A stretch of DNA of 64,000 bases, taken from contig NZ_CP108394.1 in NCBI RefSeq assembly GCF_041435215.1, positions 620,001 to 684,000 of the forward strand, given 5' to 3'. Source of the DNA: Streptomyces sp. NBC_01314 (GTDB taxonomy: Bacteria > Actinomycetota > Actinomycetes > Streptomycetales > Streptomycetaceae). The translations under genes and the position numbers were made by a program. This document shows, in pieces, positions 44,300 through 53,054 of the stretch; the stretch's first letter is position 1; each line of letters opens with the position of its first letter. Under the pieces are notes generated by a model. The model saw nothing but the letters and a program-made list of their open reading frames with translations, had not been told where the DNA came from and made no database searches.

Positions 44300-44424
44300 G
44301 CCTGCCGGGCCTACTACGACAAGAAGATCGCCCAGGGCAACCACCATACCCAGGGCCGTCCTCTGTCTCGCCAGACGCCGAGCCAACGCCCTCCTCGCGA
44401 TGCTCCGCGACGGCACCTTCTACG
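44300..44424 (+). pseudogene. Fragment of an IS110-type transposase gene, 3' end
   Basis: CRAYYDKKIAQGNHHTQ in one frame continues as AVLCLARRRANALLAMLRDGTFY in another. This is the typical C-terminal end of IS110-family transposases, broken by a frameshift near 44352. No terminal repeats or upstream transposase sequence were found. Confidence 0.72.
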
Positions 44425-44446
44425 CATGCATCGCGTCCGGCCACGG

Positions 44447-44938
44447 TCAGCTGATCCGCGGTTCCGCCAGCAGCACCACCCGGTCGGACTCGACATCGAA
44501 TCCCAGCACCGGATGGCTCTGGTCCCAGTCGCCTTCGGGCGTCATCACCACAAGCTTGCCCAGTCGGCGCCCCATCGCACGAAGAAATCCGCACAGCACG
44601 TCCAGCCGCTCCTGCCCCTGCAACTCCCTCAGGTCCACGTCGCAACCGACCTCGTCAGCCGACTCCAACCGAAAGATCGCCAACACGTCCGGCGCCGGCC
44701 AGACCCGCAGGTCCGCGCACTCGGCATCAGCAGGCCGCGACAGCACCTCCGCAGCGCGTGGCAACGGCATGACCACGCTGCCTTCGGAGTACTCACTCCG
44801 CCAGCCACTCGCAACGATCAGATCGAAGACCGTTTGCCAGTCCTGGACCGTCGTTCCCGTGACCCACACATCCGGAAGGCGCCCCTCCCGCTCAAGGTCG
44901 AAGAAGCCCTTCACGTCATCCCACAGCAGCTCGGACAC
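44447..44938 (-). CDS. Hypothetical protein
   Basis: A 163-residue soluble, acidic protein that I do not recognise. It starts at GTG 44938 with a weak upstream signal. It reads MSELLWDDVKGFFDLEREG at the N-terminus and has LRVWPAPDVLAIFRLESADEVGCDVDLREL in the middle. Codon use and amino-acid composition look like a real gene. It is isolated between remnants on one side and the SDR/HxlR pair on the other. Confidence 0.6.
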   Translation of the reverse strand: MSELLWDDVKGFFDLEREGRLPDVWVTGTTVQDWQTVFDLIVASGWRSEYSEGSVVMPLPRAAEVLSRPADAECADLRVWPAPDVLAIFRLESADEVGCDVDLRELQGQERLDVLCGFLRAMGRRLGKLVVMTPEGDWDQSHPVLGFDVESDRVVLLAEPRIS

Positions 44939-45138
44939 CAGGCAATGCTGGCCTCAACCCGAACACGAAGCACGGGATTTCCTTGACCAAACCCACAGGC
45001 CCCGTGAAGTCACCACCCGGCCGGGAACAGGCGCTACCCCCGCTCATGAGCCATCGCCCTCATAGCCACTGATGCACACAGCCCGGCGCAGCAGCCCACT
45101 CGGCCGGTTCGGGACGGAAATTGTTCGTCGCGCGATGA

Positions 45139-45155
45139 CTATACATTTCATATAG
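45139..45155. promoter_or_regulatory. AT-rich inverted repeat upstream of the SDR gene
   Basis: CTATA-N7-TATAG (45139-45155) stands out in this GC-rich background, followed by a possible -10 (GCTAACGT near 45161-45168). It lies 175-190 bp before the SDR start and about 20 bp before a small frame at 45176. A regulator site is plausible. Confidence 0.45.
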
Positions 45156-45175
45156 CGATTGCTAACGTCCACTTC

Positions 45176-45310
45176 ATGACGAAGCCGTCTCCGCGCGGTG
45201 AACGTGTGCCCGTGGCAGGAGCGGCGTTCCGGCGGTGCGTGCGAAGTCCCGCCACCCGGCTCCCGTCGCTATCCGGATTTGCCGCACTGAACGCGGACGA
45301 CACCCCATGA
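45176..45310 (+). CDS. Possible small protein upstream of the SDR gene
   Basis: A 44-residue frame (MTKPSPRGERVPVAG..) begins just after the AT-rich promoter-like region and ends 20 bp before the SDR start. It has no recognised family or strong ribosome-binding site. It may be only the 5' leader of the SDR transcript. Confidence 0.25.
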   Translation: MTKPSPRGERVPVAGAAFRRCVRSPATRLPSLSGFAALNADDTP

Positions 45311-45329
45311 CTGAAGACGAGGCATCCGC

Positions 45330-46175
45330 ATGACTGCATACGAACTCGGCGGCAAGGTCGTACTCATCACCGGCGGCACCGGTGGGCTCGGCAGCGCGAC
45401 GGCTCGGGCTCTCCTCTCCCGCGGCGCGCGGGTCGGCATCGTGGATCTGCACCCGGACACGCCGGACATCGCAGCACGCCTCTCGCCCTCCGACGCCGTC
45501 GGCTTCACCGCGGACGTCTGCGACCGCGACGCGCTCGACGCTGCCGTGGCCCACATATGCGAGCGGTTCGGGCGAGTCGACGTCGTGATCGCGAACGCCG
45601 GCATCATGGGGCGTGGCTCCACACTTCGCGCCATGCCCGCGCCGGCGATCGACAAGGTACTGGCCGTGAACGTCAACGGGGCCATAAACACCGTGAACGC
45701 GACGATGAAGCAGATCGTCGCCAATCAGGGTCAGGTCGTCCTCATCAGTTCGATGTTCGCCTTCCTCAATGGGACGGCGGCGATTCCCTACGCCATGAGC
45801 AAGGCCGCGGTCGAGCAGCTCGGACGCGGACTCCGTGTGGAACTCGCCCAGCACGGCGCTTCCGCCACCACCGCCTATTTCGCGCTGATCCAGACGGACA
45901 TGATTAGAAACGGCGTCGACGAGGACCCGACGATCAGCGAACTCCTGGCCCGGACAACGCCGCGACCGTTGCTCAAGCGCCTTGAGCCGGACGAGGCCGC
46001 CCATGCCATCGCGAATGCCATCGAGCACCGTTCTCCCCGCGTGATCCGGCCGGCTCGCTGGACACCGCTGTCCGTCCTGCGGGGGGTGATCAACCCGGTG
46101 ATCGACGCGCGTCTGACACGTGATCCCAAAGTACGCGCACTTCTCGGCAAGCTCGAAGGACGTCTGGTCCGGTAG
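45330..46175 (+). CDS. Short-chain dehydrogenase/reductase
   Basis: This 281-residue classical SDR shows TGGTGGLGSAT (cofactor loop), NAGIMGRG, Ser in VLISSMFAF, and Tyr/Lys in YAMSKAAVEQL. The C-terminus (HRSPRVIRPARWTPLSVLRG) resembles membrane-associated SDRs near HxlR regulators. ATG 45330 has GAGG about eight bases upstream. The HxlR gene follows on the same strand from its own promoter. Confidence 0.92.
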   Translation: MTAYELGGKVVLITGGTGGLGSATARALLSRGARVGIVDLHPDTPDIAARLSPSDAVGFTADVCDRDALDAAVAHICERFGRVDVVIANAGIMGRGSTLRAMPAPAIDKVLAVNVNGAINTVNATMKQIVANQGQVVLISSMFAFLNGTAAIPYAMSKAAVEQLGRGLRVELAQHGASATTAYFALIQTDMIRNGVDEDPTISELLARTTPRPLLKRLEPDEAAHAIANAIEHRSPRVIRPARWTPLSVLRGVINPVIDARLTRDPKVRALLGKLEGRLVR

Positions 46176-46224
46176 CGGCGGACGTGGGAGAGCCCGGGCC
46201 GAACAGGACGCCCCGTCCGTCGCG

Positions 46225-46252
46225 TTGGCCCGTCAGGACCTGTCAGTAGAGT
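46225..46252 (+). promoter_or_regulatory. Leaderless promoter of the HxlR gene
   Basis: TTGGCC (46225-46230) and TAGAGT (46247-46252) are 16 bp apart. The -10 ends seven bases before ATG 46260, the same geometry as at 42848 and 57419, so transcription probably begins at the start codon. GTAGAGTGRAACGYATG is shared with the XRE gene. Confidence 0.6.
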
Positions 46253-46259
46253 GGAACGT

Positions 46260-46937
46260 ATGACAACGGCGCGCAGATACGGGCAGGCGTGTCCACTCGC
46301 CACGGCGATGGACGTGCTGGGCGAGCGGTGGACCGTACTCATCCTCCGCGAGCTGTTGTTGGGACCGAAGCGGTTCACCGAGATTCTCCGGCGCATGCCG
46401 TCGATCGGCCCTAATCGCCTCACCGACCGGCTTCGCACACTGAGCACGATCGGCGTCGTCTCCAAGACCGAGCCGGCGCAGGAGTACGTCCTGACCGACT
46501 TCGGCGGAGAGCTGAGGGTCCCTGTCATCTCACTCGGGCTGTGGGGCCTGGGTCTGATGAGCGACGGTGTCGATCCGTCGGCTGCCCGGACGGACATGGT
46601 GGCGCTGTGCATGACTGTGGCGGTCGCCCCCAGTCGGCTGAACGGTCTTGCTCTCGAGTGCGACGTCGACGCCGGCGAACGGTTCTCCATGACCGTCGGC
46701 GATGGGACGCTCCGGGTCCGATCAGGACCGTCACCGGCGTCGTCGCCCACCACTGTGGCCTGTGACGCGGGGACGTTCATCGCGCTGTCGCTCGGCCAGG
46801 AGGAACCGTCCGCCGCGACCGAGGCCGGCCGCCTCGAGGTGGACGGCGACGCCGAGGCTGTCAGTCACCTCTTCGAGGCCTTCGCCGAGGCGACCCGACG
46901 GCATACCGCAGTTCAGCCGGCCCCTTTGACCGCCTGA
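46260..46937 (+). CDS. HxlR-family regulator with C-terminal extra domain
   Basis: The 225-residue protein begins with a winged helix of the HxlR family (CPLATAMDVLGERWTVLILRELLLGPKRFTEILRRM, Cys near residue 11, possibly redox-sensing). Residues about 120-215 form a second domain resembling SCP2-like sterol carriers, as seen in some actinobacterial HxlR proteins. ATG 46260 is used because of the leaderless promoter; GTG 46251 is possible. It probably regulates the adjacent SDR. Confidence 0.9.
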   Translation: MTTARRYGQACPLATAMDVLGERWTVLILRELLLGPKRFTEILRRMPSIGPNRLTDRLRTLSTIGVVSKTEPAQEYVLTDFGGELRVPVISLGLWGLGLMSDGVDPSAARTDMVALCMTVAVAPSRLNGLALECDVDAGERFSMTVGDGTLRVRSGPSPASSPTTVACDAGTFIALSLGQEEPSAATEAGRLEVDGDAEAVSHLFEAFAEATRRHTAVQPAPLTA

Positions 46938-46987
46938 TATCCCGGCCCGGCCCGCCTGAGGACCCGCCGGAGGACCCGGCGGAGCCT

Positions 46988-47195
46988 CAGGCCCCGTGCT
47001 TGTGGTGGAAGGACGTCTCGACGTTGCCCAGCTCGCCGAGCCGGGTGCCCCGGCTCCAGATCCGGTAGAGCTGTTCGAGACGACGGTCCGGGGCGTAGCG
47101 CTTGTCGGCGAGCGCTTCACTCAGCGCGGACTTCATGATCCGGTTCGGCAGCACCTGGCTGTTTCGCAGGGCCAGGTGGCCGAGTGGGAGGTCAT
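46988..47195 (-). pseudogene. 5' fragment of an Old Yellow Enzyme-family (NADH:flavin oxidoreductase) gene
   Basis: Downstream of the acyl-CoA ligase, ATG 47195 has GAAGGAAA upstream. After an early frameshift the sequence reads LPLGHLALRNSQVLPNRIMKSALSEAL, then YAPDRRLEQLYRIWSRGT and GELGNV, which is the N-terminal part of OYE-type enzymes. It then shifts and stops at 46988; the rest of the barrel is absent. It was presumably the second gene of the ligase operon. Confidence 0.68.
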
Positions 47196-47238
47196 GAGCG
47201 GATTTCCTTCGGTCAGGCGTCCCTGGCCAGCCTCGCGG

Positions 47239-48804
47239 TCAGGCGAGTTCGCGCTTGAGGATCTTGCCGGTGGGGGTCAAGGGCAGCGCGTCGACGAACT
47301 GGACGACGCGCGGGTACTTGTACGCGGCGAGCCGCTCCTTCGCCCAGGCGGCGAGCTCGTCCTCACTCGTGTCGCTCCCGGCCTCCGTCACCACGACGGC
47401 CTTGATCTCCTGACCGTGGGATTCGTGCGGCACGCCGATGACCGCGACCAGTGAGACGGCGGGGTGCTCCATGAGCACGTCCTCGATCTCGCGCGGGTAG
47501 ACGTTGAAGCCGCCGCGGATGATCATGTCTTTGGACCGGTCGACGATGTAGTAGAAGCCGTCCTCGTCCTTGCGGGCGAGGTCGCCGGAGCGGAACCAGC
47601 CCTCCCTGATCGCCTCGGCCGTCGCCTCGGGCCGTTGGTAGTAGCCCTTCATGACGTTGTGCCCCTTGATCGCGATCTCCCCGATCTCGTCGGGGCCGCC
47701 CTCGACGTCGGACCAGTCGTCGCGGATCAGCTTCATCTCCACGCCCGGGATCGGAACGCCGATCGACCCGACGCGGGGCTCCTCTCCGAACCGGGAGAAG
47801 GAGGCGACCGGGGAGGTCTCGGACAGCCCGTATCCCTCGAGGATCGTGACGCCGAAGCGGTCCTTGAACTGCTTGTGGATCTCGACCGGCAGCGCTGAGC
47901 CACCGGCCACCGCAACACGAAGATTCGCGGCCAGGCGGGCGACGTCGACCGTGTCGTCGAGGGCGGCGAGAAGACCCCAGTACATCGTCGGGACGCCGGC
48001 GAAGAACGTCACGTCGTGGTCGAGCATGAGACGCAGGGTCGCCCGCGCCTCGAACCTCGGCTGCATCACTATCGTGCCGCCGAAGGCGAGGGCGCCGTTC
48101 TGGATCACGGTCTGGCCGAAGGCATGGAACAGCGGCAGCACGCACAGGTACGTGTCGGGGCGCTCGGGATCGGCGGCGAACAGGTCGGTGCCGGCGAGCG
48201 CGTTGTCGTAGACGTTGCGGTGACGCAGCTCCGCACCCTTGGGCCGGCCGGTCGTGCCGGAGGTGTAGAGGACCACCGCGGTGTCGTCCTCGTCGCGCTC
48301 GACCGTCCGGAACGTCACCGGCTGCTCGGCGACTCCCGTGGCGTACGACTCCGGCGTCCCGTCCCCGGCCCACGGCGCCCCACCGCCCCCGATCAGGAAG
48401 AACTCGGTGCAGCCCTCGGTGGCCTGGAATCCCTCCCACGCCATCTGCCCGATCGGCAGCTCCGCCGTGCCCTCGAACGCGAAGTACGCCTTCGCGTCGG
48501 AGTCTGCGAGATGGTAGGCGACCTCACGCCCCTTCAACAGCACGTTCAGCGGCACGACCACCGCCCCGGCCTTGAGAATGCCGAAGTAGACGCTGGTGAA
48601 GTGGGGCAGGTTGGGACAGGACAGCGCGACCTTGTCCCCCGGCTGGACGCCGCGCGAGACGAGCAGGTTCGCGACCCGGCTGGCCGCGGCATCGAGAGCT
48701 CTGTAGGTGATGCGGTCGTCACCGAAGACGATCGCGGTGCGCTCCGGGTACTTGGACACGGAATCTGTCAGCAGTCGTGACGCGTTGCGGCTCGGGTTGT
48801 GCAT
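47239..48804 (-). CDS. Acyl-CoA ligase (long-chain fatty acid-CoA ligase type)
   Basis: This 521-residue ANL-superfamily enzyme carries the AMP-binding signature VVLYTSGTTGRPKGAELRH, EGYGLSETSP, the hinge GWFRSGDLARKDEDG and the C-terminal catalytic Lys in PLTPTGKILKREL. It activates a carboxylic acid with ATP to the acyl-CoA. ATG 48804 has AAGGAG seven bases upstream. It lies 32 bp after the amidase stop, so amide hydrolysis followed by CoA activation of the acid is a reasonable reading. Confidence 0.94.
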   Translation of the reverse strand: MHNPSRNASRLLTDSVSKYPERTAIVFGDDRITYRALDAAASRVANLLVSRGVQPGDKVALSCPNLPHFTSVYFGILKAGAVVVPLNVLLKGREVAYHLADSDAKAYFAFEGTAELPIGQMAWEGFQATEGCTEFFLIGGGGAPWAGDGTPESYATGVAEQPVTFRTVERDEDDTAVVLYTSGTTGRPKGAELRHRNVYDNALAGTDLFAADPERPDTYLCVLPLFHAFGQTVIQNGALAFGGTIVMQPRFEARATLRLMLDHDVTFFAGVPTMYWGLLAALDDTVDVARLAANLRVAVAGGSALPVEIHKQFKDRFGVTILEGYGLSETSPVASFSRFGEEPRVGSIGVPIPGVEMKLIRDDWSDVEGGPDEIGEIAIKGHNVMKGYYQRPEATAEAIREGWFRSGDLARKDEDGFYYIVDRSKDMIIRGGFNVYPREIEDVLMEHPAVSLVAVIGVPHESHGQEIKAVVVTEAGSDTSEDELAAWAKERLAAYKYPRVVQFVDALPLTPTGKILKRELA

Positions 48805-48836
48805 CGTGGGCTCCTTGCTTCTCAGGGTCGTCGGGT

Positions 48837-50321
48837 CTAGACGAAGGCCGGGGGCGGCACGAAGCCGTCCACTTCGCGCCCCAGCAGCGCGGCGAATTCG
48901 ATGGTGGTGAGATCTCCCCCGCTCGGGCCCATGGCCTGCAGACCGATGGGCAGTCCGCTCCTGCCCTTGCGCACCGGGATGGTGGTCGCCGGTCCCCCGG
49001 AGACGTTGGCTACGGCGTTCCACTTGACCTGGTCCCAGTAGGGGCGTCGCACGCCGTCGACTTCGAAGGGCCGCCCGAACCGGTCGATCAGCTTGTTGTG
49101 GTGGGCCGGGGCAGCCGTCGGAGCAACCGGCATGATTACGACGTCGAAGTCCTGGAAGAACGCGAACCATCGCTGCCGGAGCTCGTTGCGCACCACGTGG
49201 GCCTGCAGCCATTGGTAGTGGGACTGGAAGGTGCCGCGCAGGGCGGGACCTGCGTCACCGCGCGGGTTCTGGACCAGCCGGGCCAGCAGCGCGGCGTTGG
49301 GCGCGGGAGTGAGGCCGGAGCGGTCGTAGGACAGCGCGCCGAAGAGCAGGGGCAGGAAGGCCTTCCGGTGATTCGTGGCGATGTCGACGGGGAGGCTCGC
49401 GGGCTGGACCGTGACCTTGGCACCGGCCGCCCGCAGCACAGTGACCGCGTCGTCCATGGCTGCCGTGACGTCGCTGTCGACCGGACACGCGGGATCCTCG
49501 CCCCAGACGGCGACCCGGAAGTCGGAGAGCTTGGTGGCGCGCGGCGGTGCGAGCGTGTAGCTGAAACCGCCGTCGTAGTCCGCCGTCCCGACCGTCGCTC
49601 GCAGGATCGGGACGAGGTCACGTGCGTCGCGAACCTGTGCGCCGCCGCAGGCCATGTCGGCCTCCGTCCACCGGCCCGTGCCCGGGCCGTAGGGCACATG
49701 CCCGATGAGAGGTATCGACCCCAAGGTCGACTTGTGCCCGTACAGGCCGGTGAAGTGGGACGGGATCCTGGTCGATCCGCCGATCTCCGAGCCGAAGTCG
49801 AACGCTGTGAGGCCGGCGGCGGTGGCGACGGCGCCGCCCCCGGCGGACCCGCCGGAGGTCCGGGTCGTGTCCCACGGGTTCGACGAAGGACCGAACACCG
49901 GATTGTCGGCCTGGACGTCCTGGTTGCCCGGCGGCATGTTGCTCTTGCCCATGATCACGGCGCCGGCCGTACGCAGCCGCTTGACCGGCTCGGCGTCCTG
50001 CTCGGGCACGTAGTCCTTCAGGTCCGTGCGCCCGCAGACGGTACGCATCCCGGCCGTCTCGAAGCTGTCCTTGACCGTGATCGGCACACCGTGCAGCGGC
50101 CCGAGGTCCTGTCCCGCCGCCCGCGCGGCGTCCGCTTCCGCGGCCTCGCGACGGGCACGCTCGGGGTCGAGGGTCACCACCGCGTTCAGTGTGGTGTTGT
50201 GGACGGCGATCCGCTCGAGATAGAGCTCGACGAGCTCCCGACTCGAGATCTCACCCGCGGCCAGCGCGCGCGACTGCTCCACAGCGGACTGGAAGGGGAC
50301 GTCACTCACGGCATGCCTCAT
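48837..50321 (-). CDS. Amidase (amidase-signature family)
   Basis: This 494-residue protein has the Ser-cisSer-Lys triad of amidase-signature enzymes: Lys 84 (VKDSF), Ser 159 (SGGSAGGGA) and nucleophile Ser 183 (GSEIGGSTR). It hydrolyses amides to acid and ammonia. ATG 50321 is taken as start; GTG 50309 is an alternative with AGG upstream. It is the first gene of a unit with the acyl-CoA ligase and is divergent from a TetR gene. Confidence 0.92.
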   Translation of the reverse strand: MRHAVSDVPFQSAVEQSRALAAGEISSRELVELYLERIAVHNTTLNAVVTLDPERARREAAEADAARAAGQDLGPLHGVPITVKDSFETAGMRTVCGRTDLKDYVPEQDAEPVKRLRTAGAVIMGKSNMPPGNQDVQADNPVFGPSSNPWDTTRTSGGSAGGGAVATAAGLTAFDFGSEIGGSTRIPSHFTGLYGHKSTLGSIPLIGHVPYGPGTGRWTEADMACGGAQVRDARDLVPILRATVGTADYDGGFSYTLAPPRATKLSDFRVAVWGEDPACPVDSDVTAAMDDAVTVLRAAGAKVTVQPASLPVDIATNHRKAFLPLLFGALSYDRSGLTPAPNAALLARLVQNPRGDAGPALRGTFQSHYQWLQAHVVRNELRQRWFAFFQDFDVVIMPVAPTAAPAHHNKLIDRFGRPFEVDGVRRPYWDQVKWNAVANVSGGPATTIPVRKGRSGLPIGLQAMGPSGGDLTTIEFAALLGREVDGFVPPPAFV

Positions 50322-50331
50322 CTCTGATGCT

Positions 50332-50372
50332 GACAGATCGTCCGCAAAATTATCTGTCGACTGTAATATTAC
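50332..50372. promoter_or_regulatory. Candidate TetR operators between amidase and TetR genes
   Basis: GACAGAT (50332-50338) and ATCTGTC (50352-50358) form an inverted repeat with a 13-bp spacer, followed by a perfect palindrome GTAATATTAC (50363-50372). The gap is AT-rich against its surroundings and serves two divergent starts, as expected for TetR autoregulation. Confidence 0.6.
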
Positions 50373-50437
50373 GTGCGTCAGACCATAGATTAGGATGAGT
50401 CTCCGGGCAATAGCCCCGCGGAGCGAAGGAGGAAGCC

Positions 50438-51010
50438 GTGGCGCGCTACGGCAGGGAACACAAGCAGGTGACGCGACAACGGATCATCGAGACGGCAGGC
50501 CTTCGGTTCAAGCAGGACGGCATCGACGGCTCGGGTATCTCCATGCTGATGGCGGACGCCGGGCTCACCAACGGAGCCTTCTACGCACACTTCACATCCA
50601 AGGACGACCTCGTGGCCAACGTCGTCGCGGAGGAACTGCGCACGCAGGTGGCGAAGTACAGCGCGCTGCCGCCCGGCCGTCCGGGACTCGAGGACCTCGT
50701 TCGCGACTATCTGTCGGCCGAGCACCGGGACCACCCCGACCTCGGATGCCCCTCCGCCGCCCTGCTCGACGAGATCGGCCGCTGCGGAGACGACACCAAA
50801 CAGGCTTACACCGACGGCGCGCGGGCCGTCATGGAAGAGATCGCCACTCGCCTGGCGCCAGAAGATCCGCGGTCGGCCCGAAGCAAGGCCTGCGGGCTCT
50901 TCACCATGATGATGGGGACGTTGCAAGCGTCCCGCGCCCTCTCCGACCCCGGGCTCGCCGACGAGATCCTCGAGCAGGGGATCGAGAACGCCCTCACGTT
51001 CATGTCCTGA
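50438..51010 (+). CDS. TetR-family transcriptional repressor
   Basis: This 190-residue protein has an N-terminal helix-turn-helix (about residues 12-58, including GSGISMLMADAGLTNGAFYAHF) and a C-terminal ligand-binding part with the DLGCPSAALLDEI segment typical of the AcrR/NemR-like branch. GTG 50438 is preceded by an ideal AAGGAGG. It most likely represses the divergent amidase-ligase unit and itself. The next 277 bases (51011-51287) hold nothing recognisable. Confidence 0.93.
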   Translation: MARYGREHKQVTRQRIIETAGLRFKQDGIDGSGISMLMADAGLTNGAFYAHFTSKDDLVANVVAEELRTQVAKYSALPPGRPGLEDLVRDYLSAEHRDHPDLGCPSAALLDEIGRCGDDTKQAYTDGARAVMEEIATRLAPEDPRSARSKACGLFTMMMGTLQASRALSDPGLADEILEQGIENALTFMS

Positions 51011-51287
51011 GGGGCACGGTCGATCCGTGTCGGGGAGCCACCCGCCTTGGTCGCACCGCGCGTGAGGGCATTCATGCCCGAACTCGACAACGGTCGGTCA
51101 TGCGGCCTCGAAGGTAACGGAGTTCGACCGTACCGAGCAGCTGGGAGACTCCTCTCACGTCGCCTTGTGCCGACGAGCAAGGAGCCAGGCATGGGCAGTC
51201 AGACACCTGCCCGAAACCGCATGGCCCCTCAACTCCACTTCCGACCCACACCAGCCCCCGTGGCTGCGCGATGACGACGGCATTCGC

Positions 51288-52460
51288 TCACTGACCGACT
51301 GAGCCGGCTCGGAGCTGCTCGATCAGCTTCAGCATGAGCGGTCGGGCAACCTCCTGGAGATCCCATTTCCCGTCCTGGACAGCCTGGTTACTTATCCAGA
51401 ACACCATCAGGTCGCCGTGCACGGCGTGCACGTTCACACCGTAGGACCAGTCGTTGCCGCCGGAGTGGGTCGCGATGCTCCTGTCGGGCATGATGCCCCA
51501 CCCGTAGCCGGTGGCGTAGCCCTCATAGCCCGGCAGGCCGGTGGGGGCGTGGGCTTTGAACATCATGGCCTGCGCGTCGCGGTCCAGGAGGGTGCCGCCG
51601 GCCAAAGCACGGTGGAAGCGGTACATGTCGCGGGCAGTGGACAGCAAACCGCCGTTGCCGCGCAGGTTCCAGTACGGGCCGTCAGTGGCCCATCGGTGGT
51701 CCAGCGGCCGCCCTTGGGAGACACCCTGTTCGTCGTACTCCACCGCGATCAGCTCCGTGTCCCAGCGCGGCAGGACGTAGCCGGTGTGCTTCATTCCGGC
51801 GGGAGCGATGATCTGCTTCACCAGGAAGTGCTCGTAGTCCGTGCCGGAGGCGTTCTCGATGATGGCTGCCAGCAAGCTGAAGCCCAGGTTGGAGTAGGCG
51901 AACTCCGTGCCGGGCGGGGCGATCAGCTTGGACTTGACGGCTCCGTCGATCATCTCCTGGCGGGAGATCGGTTCGTAGTCGTCTCCCAGCGCCTCCGGCA
52001 GCCCGGAGGTGTGGGTGAGCAACTGGTGAATCGTGATGTTGCGCTTGTCCGCGGTTACAGGCCCGACGAACTTGCTGATCGGGTCGCTGACCCGCAGCTT
52101 GCCCGCCATCTGCAGCTTCATGATCGCCACGGCCGTGAACGACTTGGTCATCGACATGATGTCGTACACCGTGTCGCAGCTCGCCGAGATGCGGTGGGCC
52201 CGATCGGCCATCCCGTAACCGGCGCAGTGGGTGACCTCACCGCCGCGGGCGGCGATCATCGTGCCGCTCCCGCCGCGGGGCAGGGCCTTGTTGAGGACCG
52301 CCTGGATCGAATCATCCGTGAGATCAGGCGTTGGCGAAGGAGAACCGGGGCCTGCCGAGCGGGCGGCTTCAGGAGCGCCGCTGCTGTTACCGCAGGCGGC
52401 CAGTGCGAGCGCGGAAAGCAGTGCGAGCACGGCAGGAGCACGGAATGCGGACAGCCTCAT
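51288..52460 (-). CDS. Serine hydrolase lipoprotein (beta-lactamase/D-Ala-D-Ala carboxypeptidase family)
   Basis: This 390-residue protein has a lipobox ALAAC (Cys 23), a Pro/Ser-rich linker, and a class C beta-lactamase-like fold with SMTK (Ser 103, Lys 106), YSNLG as the Y-x-N motif, and HSGG at the third motif. It is probably an extracellular esterase or peptidase. No regulator or partner is adjacent. Confidence 0.92.
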   Translation of the reverse strand: MRLSAFRAPAVLALLSALALAACGNSSGAPEAARSAGPGSPSPTPDLTDDSIQAVLNKALPRGGSGTMIAARGGEVTHCAGYGMADRAHRISASCDTVYDIMSMTKSFTAVAIMKLQMAGKLRVSDPISKFVGPVTADKRNITIHQLLTHTSGLPEALGDDYEPISRQEMIDGAVKSKLIAPPGTEFAYSNLGFSLLAAIIENASGTDYEHFLVKQIIAPAGMKHTGYVLPRWDTELIAVEYDEQGVSQGRPLDHRWATDGPYWNLRGNGGLLSTARDMYRFHRALAGGTLLDRDAQAMMFKAHAPTGLPGYEGYATGYGWGIMPDRSIATHSGGNDWSYGVNVHAVHGDLMVFWISNQAVQDGKWDLQEVARPLMLKLIEQLRAGSVGQ

Positions 52461-52739
52461 GAGTGGTCCTTGCTGCGTAGCTGCCGACAACGGGCCCGCG
52501 AGTTCGCCACGGGACGTCCATGAGGCCGACGTGTCGATCGTACAGCGCGGCGGGCGGGTTCCGATCGGCTCGGCCCACTCCTCGGAGGTCACTACCGCCT
52601 GCCACATCAAGACCGCCCAGAAGCTGCGCGTGGCCGGCCTCGGCCCCATCGGCGACCCGACCATTCCGTGATCACCATCGCATGCAAGGCTCGCCCGCCT
52701 GACAGGCTGACGCATCCTCACCAAGCTCCGTCCGAACGC
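52461..52739. other. Intergenic stretch, possible short decayed frame
   Basis: No gene is certain. A plus-strand frame reads naturally near 52525-52671 (DVSIVQRGGRVPIGSAHSSEV.. to a stop at 52671) but lacks a start and a family. Confidence 0.25.
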
Positions 52740-52870
52740 GGCGCCCGCCACCGCCCTTCTGCGGCCCCTGCTGGCCCTGACGAGCTGCGAAGTCGCAGGG
52801 TCTTGTCGACCCCGACCGGGCCGAACAAGGTGACGGACTCGCCGGCGTGGAGCCGGCGCCCACGTCGCGG
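52740..52870 (-). pseudogene. Small remnant resembling IstB (IS21 helper ATPase)
   Basis: The minus strand reads RRLHAGESVTLFGPVGVDKT, close to the Walker A region of IstB-type ATPases with the invariant Gly replaced by Asp before Lys. The sequence after it appears frameshifted. Nothing of the IstA transposase or terminal repeats is seen. The match is short. Confidence 0.45.
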
Positions 52871-53054
52871 ATCTGGGCTGCAGGCGTCGTTGCTGGCGGG
52901 CGGCTGCCTACGGTTGGGCGGGACAGGGGGAGCCCGTTCGTCCCACTCAACTGAAGGCACCGCAGGTCAGAGCCCGACCGTGCCCACAGTTACCTGGGAC
53001 AGGACACACTCAGGAGGAGACTGCGCGCCGCCGCGCCGCAGCTTCGCCCCCGAC

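Noticed and set aside
48505..48514. TGCGAGATGG, a further match to the island operator core
   Set aside because: It lies inside the acyl-CoA ligase coding sequence, far from any start and without a second half-site, so chance is the better explanation.
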